NCBI GenBank assembly: GCA_019637395.1
Contig: JAHBVR010000006.1
Span: 275,983 to 339,982, forward strand
Direction of reading: 5' to 3'
Source: Vulcanimicrobiota bacterium
GTDB taxonomy: Bacteria; Vulcanimicrobiota; Xenobia; Xenobiales; JADMJV01
DNA length: 64,000 nucleotides
Shown here: positions 16,701-25,348 of the stretch, piece by piece
How the letters are laid out: each line of letters starts with the position of its first letter
Position numbering within the stretch: position 1 is the stretch's first letter
Notes under the pieces: generated by a model
What the model saw: only the letters and a program-made list of their open reading frames with translations
Databases searched by the model: none
Told to the model about the DNA's origin: nothing
Translations under genes and position numbers: made by a program

Positions 16701-17323
16701 GCACCCGCAGCCTCCTCAAAGCGACTGCGGTCCCAGGCGACGGTGGCTCCACCCCGACGTCCCAAAGCCGTTTTGGCCGCCGGCGCCTGCGCGGCCAGTT
16801 GGGCAAAGAAGGCTTCTTCGCCCATTTTGCCCATGAGATTGCGCGCATCCTCAAACAGCTTCTCCCCTCGGTAAAAGGCCGGAACCGGCGCGCCTGGATG
16901 CTGTTCTGCGATGGTGCGGGCATAGCCACCCAGGATCGCGCTTTCCATCGAGCTGGCACCAATCATGTGGAAAGCCAGCAAAAGCAGCTTGCGCTCGCGC
17001 AGAGCACTGAAGTTGAGGGTCACCGAGGCCAGGTCCGGGTGACCCCAGGCCTTGGGGTTGCCCTTGAGCAAGAGATTGAGCACGGCCATAAAGTGAGATT
17101 TACCGGAGCCGAAGCTGCCGTGCAGAAAAGCCGCCTGGCTCTTGCCTTGCACCAGCGAATTTTGCACCAGGGACAAAGCCTTCTCATACTGCCGCTTGAG
17201 CTGGGCCGTGACCACGTACTGGTCCAGCGTTTCTTCCGGCCGTTCAATCCCCTCCGTCAGTTTGATGACGAACTCGTTGGCGTAGATGCGCTCGGGGATG
17301 TTGATGAGGTCTTTGATCAGCAT
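13727..17323 (-). CDS. pglY: BREX type 2 ATPase PglY (BrxC-like)
   Basis: This is a large P-loop ATPase of 1,198 residues. It begins MLIKDLINIPERIYANEFVIKLTEGI, the usual opening of PglY/BrxC proteins. Walker A is LHGSFGSGKSHF near residue 75 and Walker B is GIVLFLDELILWLANMSSN near residue 265. A long helical C-terminal half follows. The frame is open upstream to 17437, but that extra sequence is unlike the family, so I use the ATG at 17323; its ribosome-binding site is weak. In BREX/Pgl systems this ATPase is essential, although its exact role is unsettled. It is the first gene of a two-gene operon with pglZ and diverges from the AAA+ gene across about 165 bp. Confidence 0.87.
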   Translation of the reverse strand: MLIKDLINIPERIYANEFVIKLTEGIERPEETLDQYVVTAQLKRQYEKALSLVQNSLVQGKSQAAFLHGSFGSGKSHFMAVLNLLLKGNPKAWGHPDLASVTLNFSALRERKLLLLAFHMIGASSMESAILGGYARTIAEQHPGAPVPAFYRGEKLFEDARNLMGKMGEEAFFAQLAAQAPAAKTALGRRGGATVAWDRSRFEEAAGAAPGHPQRQQLVSALLSSYFTGYSDVQRDNQESYLPFDQALEVLSQHARSLGYDGIVLFLDELILWLANMSSNLHFVHGEIQKLVKLVEAEHSDRPAPIISIVARQRDLKDLIGESLSGFEQFNFHDQIKHFEKRFDTINLEDANLPEIIEKRILKPKSEAARTQLHDQFDRLKLNPNIRDILAHNYDLDSCRRVYPFSPALIDTLVAVSSLLQRNRTAIRILMELLVDQQESLSVGQLIPVGDLFDLVSGNYEPYDDSVRRGFESAKRILQERFAPMLEDSEGNPVATQATDLRLIKTILLAALVPEVPALRKLTPQKLAALNHGTLKSPIAGRESALVLTKLKNWQTNIGELRVDPDSEEISLNLTTVDLEKILEGARTQDNAGQRKGYLRRLLFQMLKIDQDAQANMTVTYDLVWRGTKRSFEVQYLNIREKSNLRELQADQFPKLILDYPFDEEGCHPSDDLVKLEAYRSQHPETRTLIWLPFFLSKRTLTELGRLIMIEYILTGDRLTAFLSHLAPTDRPSAKALLENQRSALQERMRQALEMAYGILKAEPGILDESDQKQLPADKQLQSLHAAFQPRMPAVSNLEQALREILAKELEAHYPGHPAFPVDKEISLDAVRKVWKEVKETCKTDDQRLEIPDKTMRDRLREVAQPLLLGKMGETHFLLNDHWRNKFEQEMARHQISGPVRVERLQEWMEQPRPMGLPARLKALIIYTFAEQTQRQLVRQGLALREFEADLAADVELCPMELPTDEVWSRAWERARLLLPDLYPLNCTTANVELLSQRVGEAIQPRRQALLDLPAKLRQLCQATQVDPAQSPRLSHSRLAADLVNLLDTKDARERVEQLARARWSDVPEELAAFVRGAPAMLSSLSQENLEMLAELPQLPSGEDLLHEMQEAMQRSEQAQPLGPVVELGRKQVFNLIRSRPQTPPSVAPAPARAKRLKAGQLKSASQAEAMAELRKILELLEDPKVRLSLNYEVWQEP

Positions 17324-17368
17324 GGCCGAGACTACGTCATTTGCGCCGCAGGCCCTACCTGGACTTAT

Positions 17369-17387
17369 CGCGACAAACTCCGTCGCG
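17369..17387. promoter_or_regulatory. CGCGAC-N7-GTCGCG dyad between divergent operons
   Basis: A 6-bp inverted repeat with a 7-bp centre lies in the short divergent region between pglY (start 17323) and the AAA+ gene. Its position suits an operator acting on both directions. No regulator can be assigned. Confidence 0.3.
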
Positions 17388-17487
17388 GCGGAGGCTAGAA
17401 TACGTGCATGGCATCCAAACAGAAGTTCTATTTTCACGCAGGCCAGCTACAATCAAGGGAAGTCGGCCGATTTGAATGAAGGATCTC

Positions 17488-18504
17488 ATGAATCGAGGAG
17501 AAGGGCCCGGTCCCGACATGGCCAGCGCTGAACAACTGAAGGCTCTTATTTTGAGCCACGCGGAGGGCAATGAGACCCGATTCTATCGGGTTGCGTTGCA
17601 AGTTGCTGCCCATCACGCTCGCCTAGGCCACGAAGCGGTCGCCAAAGAGCTAAGGGAAGCGGTGGGAACTGCTCAGAAGAGGAGCCAGACGCCTTCGCGT
17701 AAGCCTATCCCCATTGCACGTCCGTCTGGGGCCCTGGAGGAGCTGCTCAAAGCGAGTTACCCGAACGCCAGGCTGAATGACTTGATTATGCCTAACCAGA
17801 GTCTCCTCAGCCTGCAACGAATTCTCAAAGAGCACAGACGCAGCAGTGAACTTATCAAGCACGGACTGCGGCCGCGCCGGAAACTACTCTTCTTTGGTCC
17901 GCCTGGTACCGGCAAAACAGCTACCGCTCACGCCCTGGCCGGCGAGCTGCAGCTACCGCTTTTTGTGGTCCGGTTTGAAGGCTTGATCACTCGATATATG
18001 GGCGAGACGGCCGCAAAACTGAGCCTGATCTTTCAGGCAATGAACGATACCTGCGGCGTGTATTTCTTTGATGAATTTGACGCCATCGGGAGCCAGCGCT
18101 CTTCGAAGAACGATGTTGGGGAGATTCGCAGAGTCCTGAACAGCTTTTTGCAGTTTATTGAAGAAGATGAATCGCAGAGCCTGCTTATCGCCGCCACCAA
18201 CCACGGGGAAATGCTCGACAAAGCTTTGTTCCGAAGATTTGACGACGTCATCTCGTACGAACTGCCCAGTCTCGAACAACTCACCGAGACCCTGAAGCGC
18301 TGCCTGGAACCTTTCGGAGCGACGGACCTGGACTGGCCAAACCTGGCCCACGAGGCGCAAGGGCTGAGCTACGCTGATGTCATCCGTGCTTGCGAGGATA
18401 CCGCCAAAGATATGATCTTAGAAGACCGCGAAACTCTGAGCTCAGACACACTCTTGCAAACACTGCAGATGCGAAAACACTCTCAACGCGAATTCGGTAA
18501 GTAA
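17488..18504 (+). CDS. AAA+ ATPase, partner of S8 protease
   Basis: This protein of about 338 residues has a helical N-terminal domain of about 90 residues, then an AAA+ module: Walker A FFGPPGTGKT, a pore-loop-like RYMGETAAK, Walker B VYFFDEFDAIG, sensor 1 IAATNH and an arginine finger in LFRRFDD. This is the classic AAA architecture of unfoldase or remodelling ATPases (COG0464-like). Three in-frame ATGs exist (17476, 17488, 17518). The middle one has GAAGGA close upstream, while 17518 (MASAEQLKALI) matches the family's usual start better. The protease gene follows after 9 bp, so the two are co-expressed. The pairing suggests the ATPase recognises or unfolds substrates for the protease. Confidence 0.83.
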   Translation: MNRGEGPGPDMASAEQLKALILSHAEGNETRFYRVALQVAAHHARLGHEAVAKELREAVGTAQKRSQTPSRKPIPIARPSGALEELLKASYPNARLNDLIMPNQSLLSLQRILKEHRRSSELIKHGLRPRRKLLFFGPPGTGKTATAHALAGELQLPLFVVRFEGLITRYMGETAAKLSLIFQAMNDTCGVYFFDEFDAIGSQRSSKNDVGEIRRVLNSFLQFIEEDESQSLLIAATNHGEMLDKALFRRFDDVISYELPSLEQLTETLKRCLEPFGATDLDWPNLAHEAQGLSYADVIRACEDTAKDMILEDRETLSSDTLLQTLQMRKHSQREFGK

Positions 18505-18513
18505 GGGTAATTG

Positions 18514-20997
18514 ATGGGGAGCCAGTTACCGCATTTATTCATAACTCAAGGCAGCCAATCTTTTCCCTACACTTACCCTGGTGGCGGCGGGTCTGGCGGA
18601 CGCCGCCTGCCGACCCGAGACCCGGTTAAACACGCTGCCAAGCTTCGGGGAGACCTGAAATCAGTCCAGCTCACCCAAGACACCATAGAGAAGGAACGGG
18701 CCCTGTTTCAGATTGAGGCCGAAGCCAGCCAAATTAATTTTGACCTCGATCCCAACAAGGGATTTAAGCCAGAATCCCTTGAGAACGCTACTGCTGGAAT
18801 CGCATTGTCGCTGATTCACACGAGAGAAGACGGCGCTGGGCACGCAATAGTTCGAGTTCCGAAGGGGGAGGTCACTACCTTTGTTCGGAAACTCGAGCAG
18901 TACGAGGACCCCACTCAGCAGACCCCAGCAGGCAAGCCAAAACATCAACCTCTCTTTGCGTGCGTCTCAGGGATAAGGCCTCCGACGATTCGGGACTTCT
19001 GGACAGGTCCAGAGGATGAATTTCCCACCGAGGAAAAAGTGTATCACTGGGAGGTCTGGGTCAGGCGTGATATAGGGGCAACCCATCTTAGAAACCAGGC
19101 GAATCGGCTGAGCCTCACAATTGGCCAACAGACATTGACCTTCCCTGACCGCGAGGTTGTTCTCGCGAGGGCCACCATCCAGGCAATGACGAATCTGCTC
19201 CGACTCGTCGACTCGATTACCGAACTACGGCCCCCCAACCTGGCACGAACCTTTCTGGAAATGAGACCGAAAGAACAGACGGATTGGATTGAAGATTTGC
19301 TCTTAAGGTCCCATCCGCTACCGACCCGGGCTCGGGTCTGTTTGCTCGATACAGGTCTCGACTATGGACACCCGCTACTTGCGCCAGCCATCGAAGAAGA
19401 GTCAGTGCTCGCCTACAACCCGAGCTGGGGAAAACATGACCACGGGGGCCACGGCACCTTGATGGCAGGTTTGATTGTCTATGGTGAGCATCTCGGTACG
19501 CATCTGGAGTCCAATGGAGCTGTGCCCATCGAAATCACTTTAGAATCTGTCAAAATTTTGCCCCCGCCACCCGCCGAGAATGAACCTGCCCTCTACGGCG
19601 AGATCACTAAAAGCTGCGTTGCCTTGGTGGAGGCTCAGAGCGCGGAACAGCGGGTCTTTTGCCTGGCCGTGACGGCCAACCCCAGCCCGACTGGTGAACC
19701 CAGTTCTTGGTCAGCAGCAGTCGACCAGATCTGCTCAGGAGCCGAGGAACCCGATGACGTCACCCGGCTGGTCTTCATCTCCGCGGGAAACTCGGATTGG
19801 AACCACGGGAATTATGCCTATCCCGAGTGGAACCACGAGCTTTCTCCTATTCAGGAGCCGGCTCAAGCCTGGAATGCAGTGACGGTTGGCTCCTGCACCT
19901 ACTTCCACGGGCTCATTGAAGGTTACCCCAACTACGCCTCTGTGGCCAGCTACGGCGACCTGAGTCCCTTTAGCTCGACTTCCGTCCCTTCCTGTGACGG
20001 CGTCTGGGCCTCCCAACCAGACATCGTCTTTGAGGGCGGCAATTTGCTGTTGCATCCCGAGGGGCTCAGGGAGGTTCCACCAGAGTTCGCTCTGCTCAGC
20101 ACTCGTATGCGTCTTGGCGGCTTTGCCGGCTCTGCACTTCTGGAAATCATGTATGAAACCAGTGCATCGACCGCACTTGCCAGTCATTTCGCCGCCAAAC
20201 TAATGGCTGAATACCCCGAGGCCAAACCCGAGACCATTCGTGGCCTGATGATTCATTCGGCCCGCTGGTCCGAGGCTATGCTCGAGTCCTTTCCCGAAGA
20301 TACGGGCAGAACTCGTGTGCGTAAGCGCCAAGCCTGTTTCGGCATGGGGGTGCCCGATCTGGAACGAGCGCGTTATAGCCAAAGGAACGCTCTGACCCTG
20401 GTGGTAGAGCGAGAAATTCAGCCATTCACGAACGACGGAAAAACGAACGAACTTCATCTACACGATATTCCCTGGCCCACCCAGGTCTTGGAGTCGCTAG
20501 AGGCGACCCCCGTCGAGCTCCGTGTGACCCTGTCCTACTTCATTGAACCCAACCCTGGAAGCAGAGGATGGAAAGGGCGATACCGCTATGCGTCCCATGG
20601 CTTGCGCTTCGAAGTTTGCACAGCCTCAGATGATGAGGTGAGTTTCGCGAAGCGGATCAACAAAGCGGCGCGCGAAGAAGGCGAGACGGCTGGGAGTTCG
20701 TCTGACGTTGGCGAGTGGACGATAGGACCCGACGCCAGACATCGCGGGTCGGTGCACAGCGACATCTGGAAAGGCACCGCCCGCGACCTGGCCGCCAAGC
20801 ATCTGGTTGCAGTCTACCCGGCCAAAGGCTGGTGGTCAGAGCGTACGGCACTCGGACGCCAGGAGAGCAAAGCCTGGTATTCGCTGATCATCTCGTTGGA
20901 GACGCCCCCGGTGGTGGGGGCCGCCGAAATTGACATCTACTCGGCCGTGGCCGAGGTGGTGACCGAGGTAGAGGTCGATTGGGACCCGGGCGAATAG
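18514..20997 (+). CDS. S8 family subtilase, partner of AAA+ ATPase
   Basis: This is an 827-residue subtilisin-family protease without signal peptide, hence probably cytoplasmic. The catalytic Asp is in VCLLDTGLDYGHPLL, the His in HDHGGHGTLMAGLIVYG and the oxyanion Asn in FISAGNSDW. The Ser motif reads YETSASTALASHFAAKL, so the usual Gly of GTS is Glu while Thr-Ser is kept. The N-terminal 270 residues (from HLFITQGSQSFPYTYPGGGGSGG) are typical of large S8 proteases paired with AAA+ ATPases. The C-terminal 250 residues form a beta-rich domain. I start at the ATG at 18514; TTG at 18511 is an alternative. A spacing of 9 bp after the ATPase stop, with AAGGG in between, indicates one operon. A defence role is inferred from context. 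Confidence 0.85.
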   Translation: MGSQLPHLFITQGSQSFPYTYPGGGGSGGRRLPTRDPVKHAAKLRGDLKSVQLTQDTIEKERALFQIEAEASQINFDLDPNKGFKPESLENATAGIALSLIHTREDGAGHAIVRVPKGEVTTFVRKLEQYEDPTQQTPAGKPKHQPLFACVSGIRPPTIRDFWTGPEDEFPTEEKVYHWEVWVRRDIGATHLRNQANRLSLTIGQQTLTFPDREVVLARATIQAMTNLLRLVDSITELRPPNLARTFLEMRPKEQTDWIEDLLLRSHPLPTRARVCLLDTGLDYGHPLLAPAIEEESVLAYNPSWGKHDHGGHGTLMAGLIVYGEHLGTHLESNGAVPIEITLESVKILPPPPAENEPALYGEITKSCVALVEAQSAEQRVFCLAVTANPSPTGEPSSWSAAVDQICSGAEEPDDVTRLVFISAGNSDWNHGNYAYPEWNHELSPIQEPAQAWNAVTVGSCTYFHGLIEGYPNYASVASYGDLSPFSSTSVPSCDGVWASQPDIVFEGGNLLLHPEGLREVPPEFALLSTRMRLGGFAGSALLEIMYETSASTALASHFAAKLMAEYPEAKPETIRGLMIHSARWSEAMLESFPEDTGRTRVRKRQACFGMGVPDLERARYSQRNALTLVVEREIQPFTNDGKTNELHLHDIPWPTQVLESLEATPVELRVTLSYFIEPNPGSRGWKGRYRYASHGLRFEVCTASDDEVSFAKRINKAAREEGETAGSSSDVGEWTIGPDARHRGSVHSDIWKGTARDLAAKHLVAVYPAKGWWSERTALGRQESKAWYSLIISLETPPVVGAAEIDIYSAVAEVVTEVEVDWDPGE

Positions 20998-21001
20998 GCG
21001 C

Positions 21002-22150
21002 TCATTGAGCCTTCTCAACCAGTTTTTCCAACGCTTCCTCATGGGTCTCGCCGAACTCCTCGATGTATCCGCGAAGTTCTTGGTCGGTAGTCGCATTGTG
21101 CAGGTCGAAGAGGCCGTATGTTTCGACTGTTCCAACAATCTTGTCGCCCTCGTCGACGGTGCCTGAATAGAGTTCGATCACTCCGAAGCCCGTCGATGTC
21201 TCGACCATGCAATAGTCTCCGAGAACCTTCTCGACAATTGCCTCTCCGTTGTCTGGTACCGGCACACCCCGGGGTTGGGGCACAAAGTTGAAATCGGGTT
21301 GTCGAGGGATTTCTCGGGAAGGCTGGTGCGCAACTTGAGCGGGAGCTGATAACCGATTGCGATACATTTGCTCCAGCTCCCGATAGTTCTTTTGGTCCTT
21401 CAGCCTCCTGGCCTGGCCAATCAGCACCAGCGCCTGCTTCTCGTCGCCTGAGATGGCGGTGGCCACAGACCCGATCATCAGGGCCCGAGAAATCTGCTCG
21501 TTGGTCCCGCCAAAATCCTTAAACAGAGTTCGGGCGCGCTCCGATTTCGACCGAGCCTGTTCTAGGTCTTCCCCTTTACCCTGGTAGCCGCGAATCAGGT
21601 GGCCGGCCTCGCTGAGCAGTTGCTCCGCTTCCGTCCGGCGTTTTCGCGAGCGTTCCAGTCGCAAAGTCGAAAGTAGGCTGCGGTACTTGGGATTGCCAGG
21701 AGCCCGATGAACACAGGAGACCATTCGGGTGATTGCCCCTGACAAGTCTCCAGCTTTATAACGGCAAGTGGCCACCACGGAATCGGCCTCGGCCAGGATC
21801 AAAGGATCCTTGCTGCCGCAGAGCTCTTGGAAAGCGGCAACTTTTGCGAGCTGCTCTGCTCCACCAACATCGCCCTGAGCAGCTTTCTGCTTGGCATCGG
21901 CCAGTAATCTCGCAGAAGTCGCTGTTGGTTCAGAGGCCATCGTCTGAGCCGAATTCGAAGCTTCAGTGTTGACAACAGGATTGGTATGATACGGTAACGG
22001 CCGAGGCGAGTCCCGAGAAGTCCAGGCTAGCAGAACACCACAAACGACCGCCAGGATGAGCGTTGCTCCAAGCGCTTTAGCAAAAAAACTATCCGACCGA
22101 GTCCGCTGACTTGCTACAGGATAAGTTCTTTCAAAAAACTCTTGGCTCAA
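21002..22150 (-). CDS. membrane-anchored TPR-like protein downstream of silent pglX
   Basis: I do not recognise this 382-residue protein as a named family. An N-terminal cytoplasmic stretch of about 25 residues is followed by one membrane segment (ALGATLILAVVCGVLLAW). A helical, TPR-like region spans about 80-270 (LLADAKQKAAQGDVGGAEQLAKVAA; ALVLIGQARRLKDQKNYRELEQMYRNRL), and a small beta domain about 300-350 (VEKVLGDYCMVETSTGFGVIELYSGTVDEGDKIVG) precedes an acidic tail. The start is TTG at 22150, which overlaps the TGA of the silent pglX cassette (TTGA). Its expression is therefore expected only when transcription enters from the pglX side, which the recombinase may control. Confidence 0.6.
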   Translation of the reverse strand: MSQEFFERTYPVASQRTRSDSFFAKALGATLILAVVCGVLLAWTSRDSPRPLPYHTNPVVNTEASNSAQTMASEPTATSARLLADAKQKAAQGDVGGAEQLAKVAAFQELCGSKDPLILAEADSVVATCRYKAGDLSGAITRMVSCVHRAPGNPKYRSLLSTLRLERSRKRRTEAEQLLSEAGHLIRGYQGKGEDLEQARSKSERARTLFKDFGGTNEQISRALMIGSVATAISGDEKQALVLIGQARRLKDQKNYRELEQMYRNRLSAPAQVAHQPSREIPRQPDFNFVPQPRGVPVPDNGEAIVEKVLGDYCMVETSTGFGVIELYSGTVDEGDKIVGTVETYGLFDLHNATTDQELRGYIEEFGETHEEALEKLVEKAQ

Positions 22151-24969
22151 GTAGGGCTTTTTCTGGTTTTACGGGCAGCGCCCTTTTGGGCGGGTCGCCA
22201 GTTGCTCAAATCTTTGGAAGGCAAGTCGAGTTCACGAAGTTGCTCGCTCAAGAAGGACTCAAAATAGTCCCCCATCCGCTCACCGCTGTGGGGGTCGACC
22301 TCATTGTGCCATTGTTTGAGCCAGGGCAGGAGTTCGGCCAAGCCGGCCAGGAGCGGGGTGAGCTGGTCTTTTTCCCAGCCGTCCTGCTCGCGACGCTCCA
22401 AAGCGTACCCGGCGAGGGCCTGGGCACGCTGCAGGTAGTTCCAGCCGGCCCAGCCCAGCACCACAGAACCGTCGGCCTCCCGCTCGGCACCAGGGTAGCA
22501 GATGAAGCGCTCCTTGGGCACGTCCAATTTGCCGCGCAGGCTCCAATACTCGGGGCGAAGGAAGTCTTTCTGACCGAATTTGGGCGGAACGGGAATGTCA
22601 CCAACGTTTTCGCCCGCGTCTTCCCGGCGCTGCAGTTCCCAGGTGCGCTCCCAGTCGGCCCGAATTCGCAAACCCGCCTCGCTGTAGCGCAACGCGGCCA
22701 CATAAGCGACGGCTTGGGTCTGCACCAGTTTTTGGATGCTTTCTCCGGCCTCGAAATCGTTGGTGCCCAGATAGATCTGCAGCACCTGCTGGAAGTCCCC
22801 ATCGTGGGCGAGCTGGTCGGCCAATTGTTGGACGGATTGTAAATGGTCGGATTTTTGCAGGGTGGACTCGATGCGGTCCTGCAGCCAGATCGTCAGGGCG
22901 TCCTTCAGACGCTCTTCCCAAGGACGCTGCTGCCAGCGCCGCTTGTGCTCCGGCCTTTCCAGGAGGGCTACTTCGGGATGGTTGGCGATCAGCTCCAGGC
23001 GTTTTTCCACCGTGGCCCGGTAGTCGGCAGCCCAATGGCCCGGCAGCTCCGTGATGGGGGTGGAGCCGTGGCGGCTGAACCATGTGGTTTCCTCTTCTGA
23101 CCGCGCCATGGCGATCTCGAAGGCCCGCTCCCCCAACTGTAGCGGAGGCGGGTCGGTTGCGATGGGGGAGACGTCGAGGATGCCGTAGAGTTGGTAGGAC
23201 AGCCAGTCCAGTTCTTCCTGGAGGGCGACCATTTTCTGGCGGACTTGGCGCTGCTGCGCCTGCTTTTCGGGAAGATTCCAGAGGCCGGGGGGGAGTTCAT
23301 GAATGAAACCGGCGGCTTCCAAAGCGCTGTGCTCGGCGGCAAGTTGATCGAGCTGGCTGGCCAGAGTGAGCGTTTGCTGGTGATTTAGGGGAATGGGAAA
23401 ATTCTGCAATTTGCTGCCATCGCGCTCCAGTCGATCCTCCCACGGCGTCTTGATCACCCGGGCGCCCTCGGTTCCCACGTAATCCCCACCCTTGGAAAAG
23501 CCTACTTGGCGGACCCAAAAGTTTCCGACCGAACTATTGAGGATGCCAATAAGCGCCAAGTGCGCATCCTCAGAGGTGCCGTTTGGCAATTTAATAACCG
23601 GCGCCGTGCGATTAAAAACTTTACCGCCCCGATCCAGGACGAAATGGTTGTGTGTGGCCACGAAGGCGAAGACGATTGAGAGAGCGGTTTTATATTTCGA
23701 TGCAACCCAGCGATACCAACCCCACCAAGGCTCGCCTATTTCAGCCTTTGTTTTGTTTCCAAAAGTTTTAATGTTGGCAAGGCTGTTGCGGTACGTCCAG
23801 AGGTAGCTTGCTATCAGGGGCACCGTCTGTAAAGAAGATAACTCGAGGCTAGAATCGTAGGGGACCAAGACTTGCTCGAACGGCTGGATAACGAAGTCGC
23901 GAACAGTGTCTCCCTCCACGAGTCCTTGAATATGCTGCTTTGGTATCCCATGGCGTCCGAGTACTCCAAACGGGGCGGCGAAGACATCATCCTGGCCAGT
24001 GAAACTCGCGAATCCGATACTGTCGCACAATGTTCCAAGGCAACCTTGGGCGGCTGACTCGATCTTTTCCTTGAGCTCACTGGCTCCACCGCCACCGATA
24101 CTCCACGGATGCTTGGCAAAAGTGGCCCTATCAAACTCGGTCACGCTCACAAACGCACTGGATTCCCCCGGTCGCTCCAGAAGCTCCAAAATCGACCGCC
24201 ATACCAGCCCCTGGGCCGGATCGGCCGGTGTGGAAGGCTCTCCGCGGATGCCCAGCACGGCCCGCACCTTGTCGGACACGGGGGCCCGATTCCGGCCCAG
24301 CAGGATAATGGTCGGAGTCCCGTGGCCCGGAATGTAGGCTCCTGATGTGTCGATTACATGTGTCAGGTCCACCCGTGGGAAAAACTCCTCAATCACCCGG
24401 GACCCAAACTCCCGCTTCATAAACGAGTTGGCCGTGATCATCCCCACAAATCCCGCCCGCTGCTGCCCCTTGCCCTCCACTGCCAGATCCCAGAATTTCT
24501 CTTTGAACGGCACGGCGAGCGAATACTTCATATAAGCCGTGCGATATCGGCTCCGCACCTCATTGTTGTGCGCCTTGTCTCGTGCCGTGATGTACGGTGG
24601 GTTGCCCACCACCGCTTCATAGCGCTGGGTCAGAATCTGGGAAGCATCTTCAAAGTCGCCAGCGGCAAACGCATCCGGCAGCCAGTCGGACAGCTCCTGG
24701 ACCCCCCAACCTTTGGCTGAGCAAATCGCGTTGCCGTGCAGTAACGAGTCGCCAGTGGCCACCCGAACCTTGACGTCGGGCATTTCGCGCAATCGAGACA
24801 GCCCGCAGGCCTTCACAAAGGCGATCACCAGGCGAAAACGGGCAATGGCCACGGCGAAAGGGTTGATATCGACTCCGTGCACCGCCTCCAGCGCCCGCCT
24901 GGCCAGCGCCCGGGCGTTGCTAATCGAACAGGCGTTCTGGCCTGAGCAACCGGCGTGTCCACCCGTCCA
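22147..24969 (-). pseudogene. silent 5'-truncated pglX cassette
   Basis: The frame is open from an in-frame TGA at 24970-24972 down to 22147 (about 940 codons; first possible start GTG at 24882). It is highly similar to the full pglX at 26389-29916 from the segment RALEAVHGVDINPF onward, including the NPPY methyltransferase motif IV, but lacks the first 250 or so residues and therefore SAM-binding motif I (DPTCGSGHF). The regions on either side of the middle are close to the active gene. The middle, from ELKEKIESAAQG to LNHQQTLTLASQL, diverges strongly, as expected for an alternative target-recognition domain. It opens with one copy of an inverted repeat shared with the active gene in the same reading frame. 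On its own it should be inactive; its likely role is a donor arm for recombinational switching. Confidence 0.82.
24934..24956 (-). repeat. inverted repeat, left copy (pglX switch site)
   Basis: On the minus strand this 23-bp segment matches 27149-27171 at 21 of 23 positions (core GCCGGTT, variable base, CTCAGGCC, variable base, GAAC). Both copies are read in the same codon phase (active: NAGYSGLN; cassette: HAGCSGQN). Just downstream the cassette has an extra 18 bp before similarity to the active gene resumes. Site-specific recombination between the copies would invert the 2.2 kb that holds the recombinase, the pglX promoter and the pglX 5' end. Confidence 0.55.
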
Positions 24970-25348
24970 TCACAAATTCAGGCAGGCCCCAGCCTCAGTC
25001 GCTGGTAATTGGAGGGCTTCTTCCCCCGGCGGTCAAAGAGGCCCGATTGTGAAGGGCATAGCTGGGCTTGAACTTCCAGGCTTTACCCCCAAATCAAAAA
25101 GATGGGCCAGCTGCCAGGGTCCCCTCCTAATAGAGAGGAAGCTCAGCACCAGCCCATTGCAACATTACAATCGGTCTCTGGCCGGCCCCACCGGGGTGGG
25201 GGGCACGGCGAGGGTCGGTTCTTGCTCCAGACGACGGCTCTCGGGCCCGCCTCACCGGGCGGCCTAGCTCAACCGGGAGAAGTCCTGAAAGCTCGCAGAT
25301 TATCAGGAGAAGCCAGGTGGCCGACGCATTGGCTCCACTTGTGAAATA
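24970..25348. other. non-coding region between cassette and recombinase
   Basis: I see no gene in this 379-bp stretch. It contains a TCCTGA/TCAGGA hairpin (about 25286-25312) downstream of the recombinase stop, without a T-run, and a GC-rich CCCCACC/GGTGGGG hairpin near 25191-25204. Either could end recombinase transcripts, but neither is a textbook terminator. Confidence 0.4.

Noticed and set aside
17488..18504. AAA+ ATPase as the BREX type 2 protein BrxD
   Set aside because: It has the classic AAA module with an SRH-like RRFD and is paired with a protease; it lacks the size and opening of BrxD-type ATPases.
25253..25330. tRNA-like stretch (CCTAGCTCAACCGGGAGAAG followed by a TCCTGA/TCAGGA stem)
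   Set aside because: It resembles a D-arm and anticodon stem, but there is no T-arm with TTCGA and no matching acceptor stem, so it is not a tRNA.
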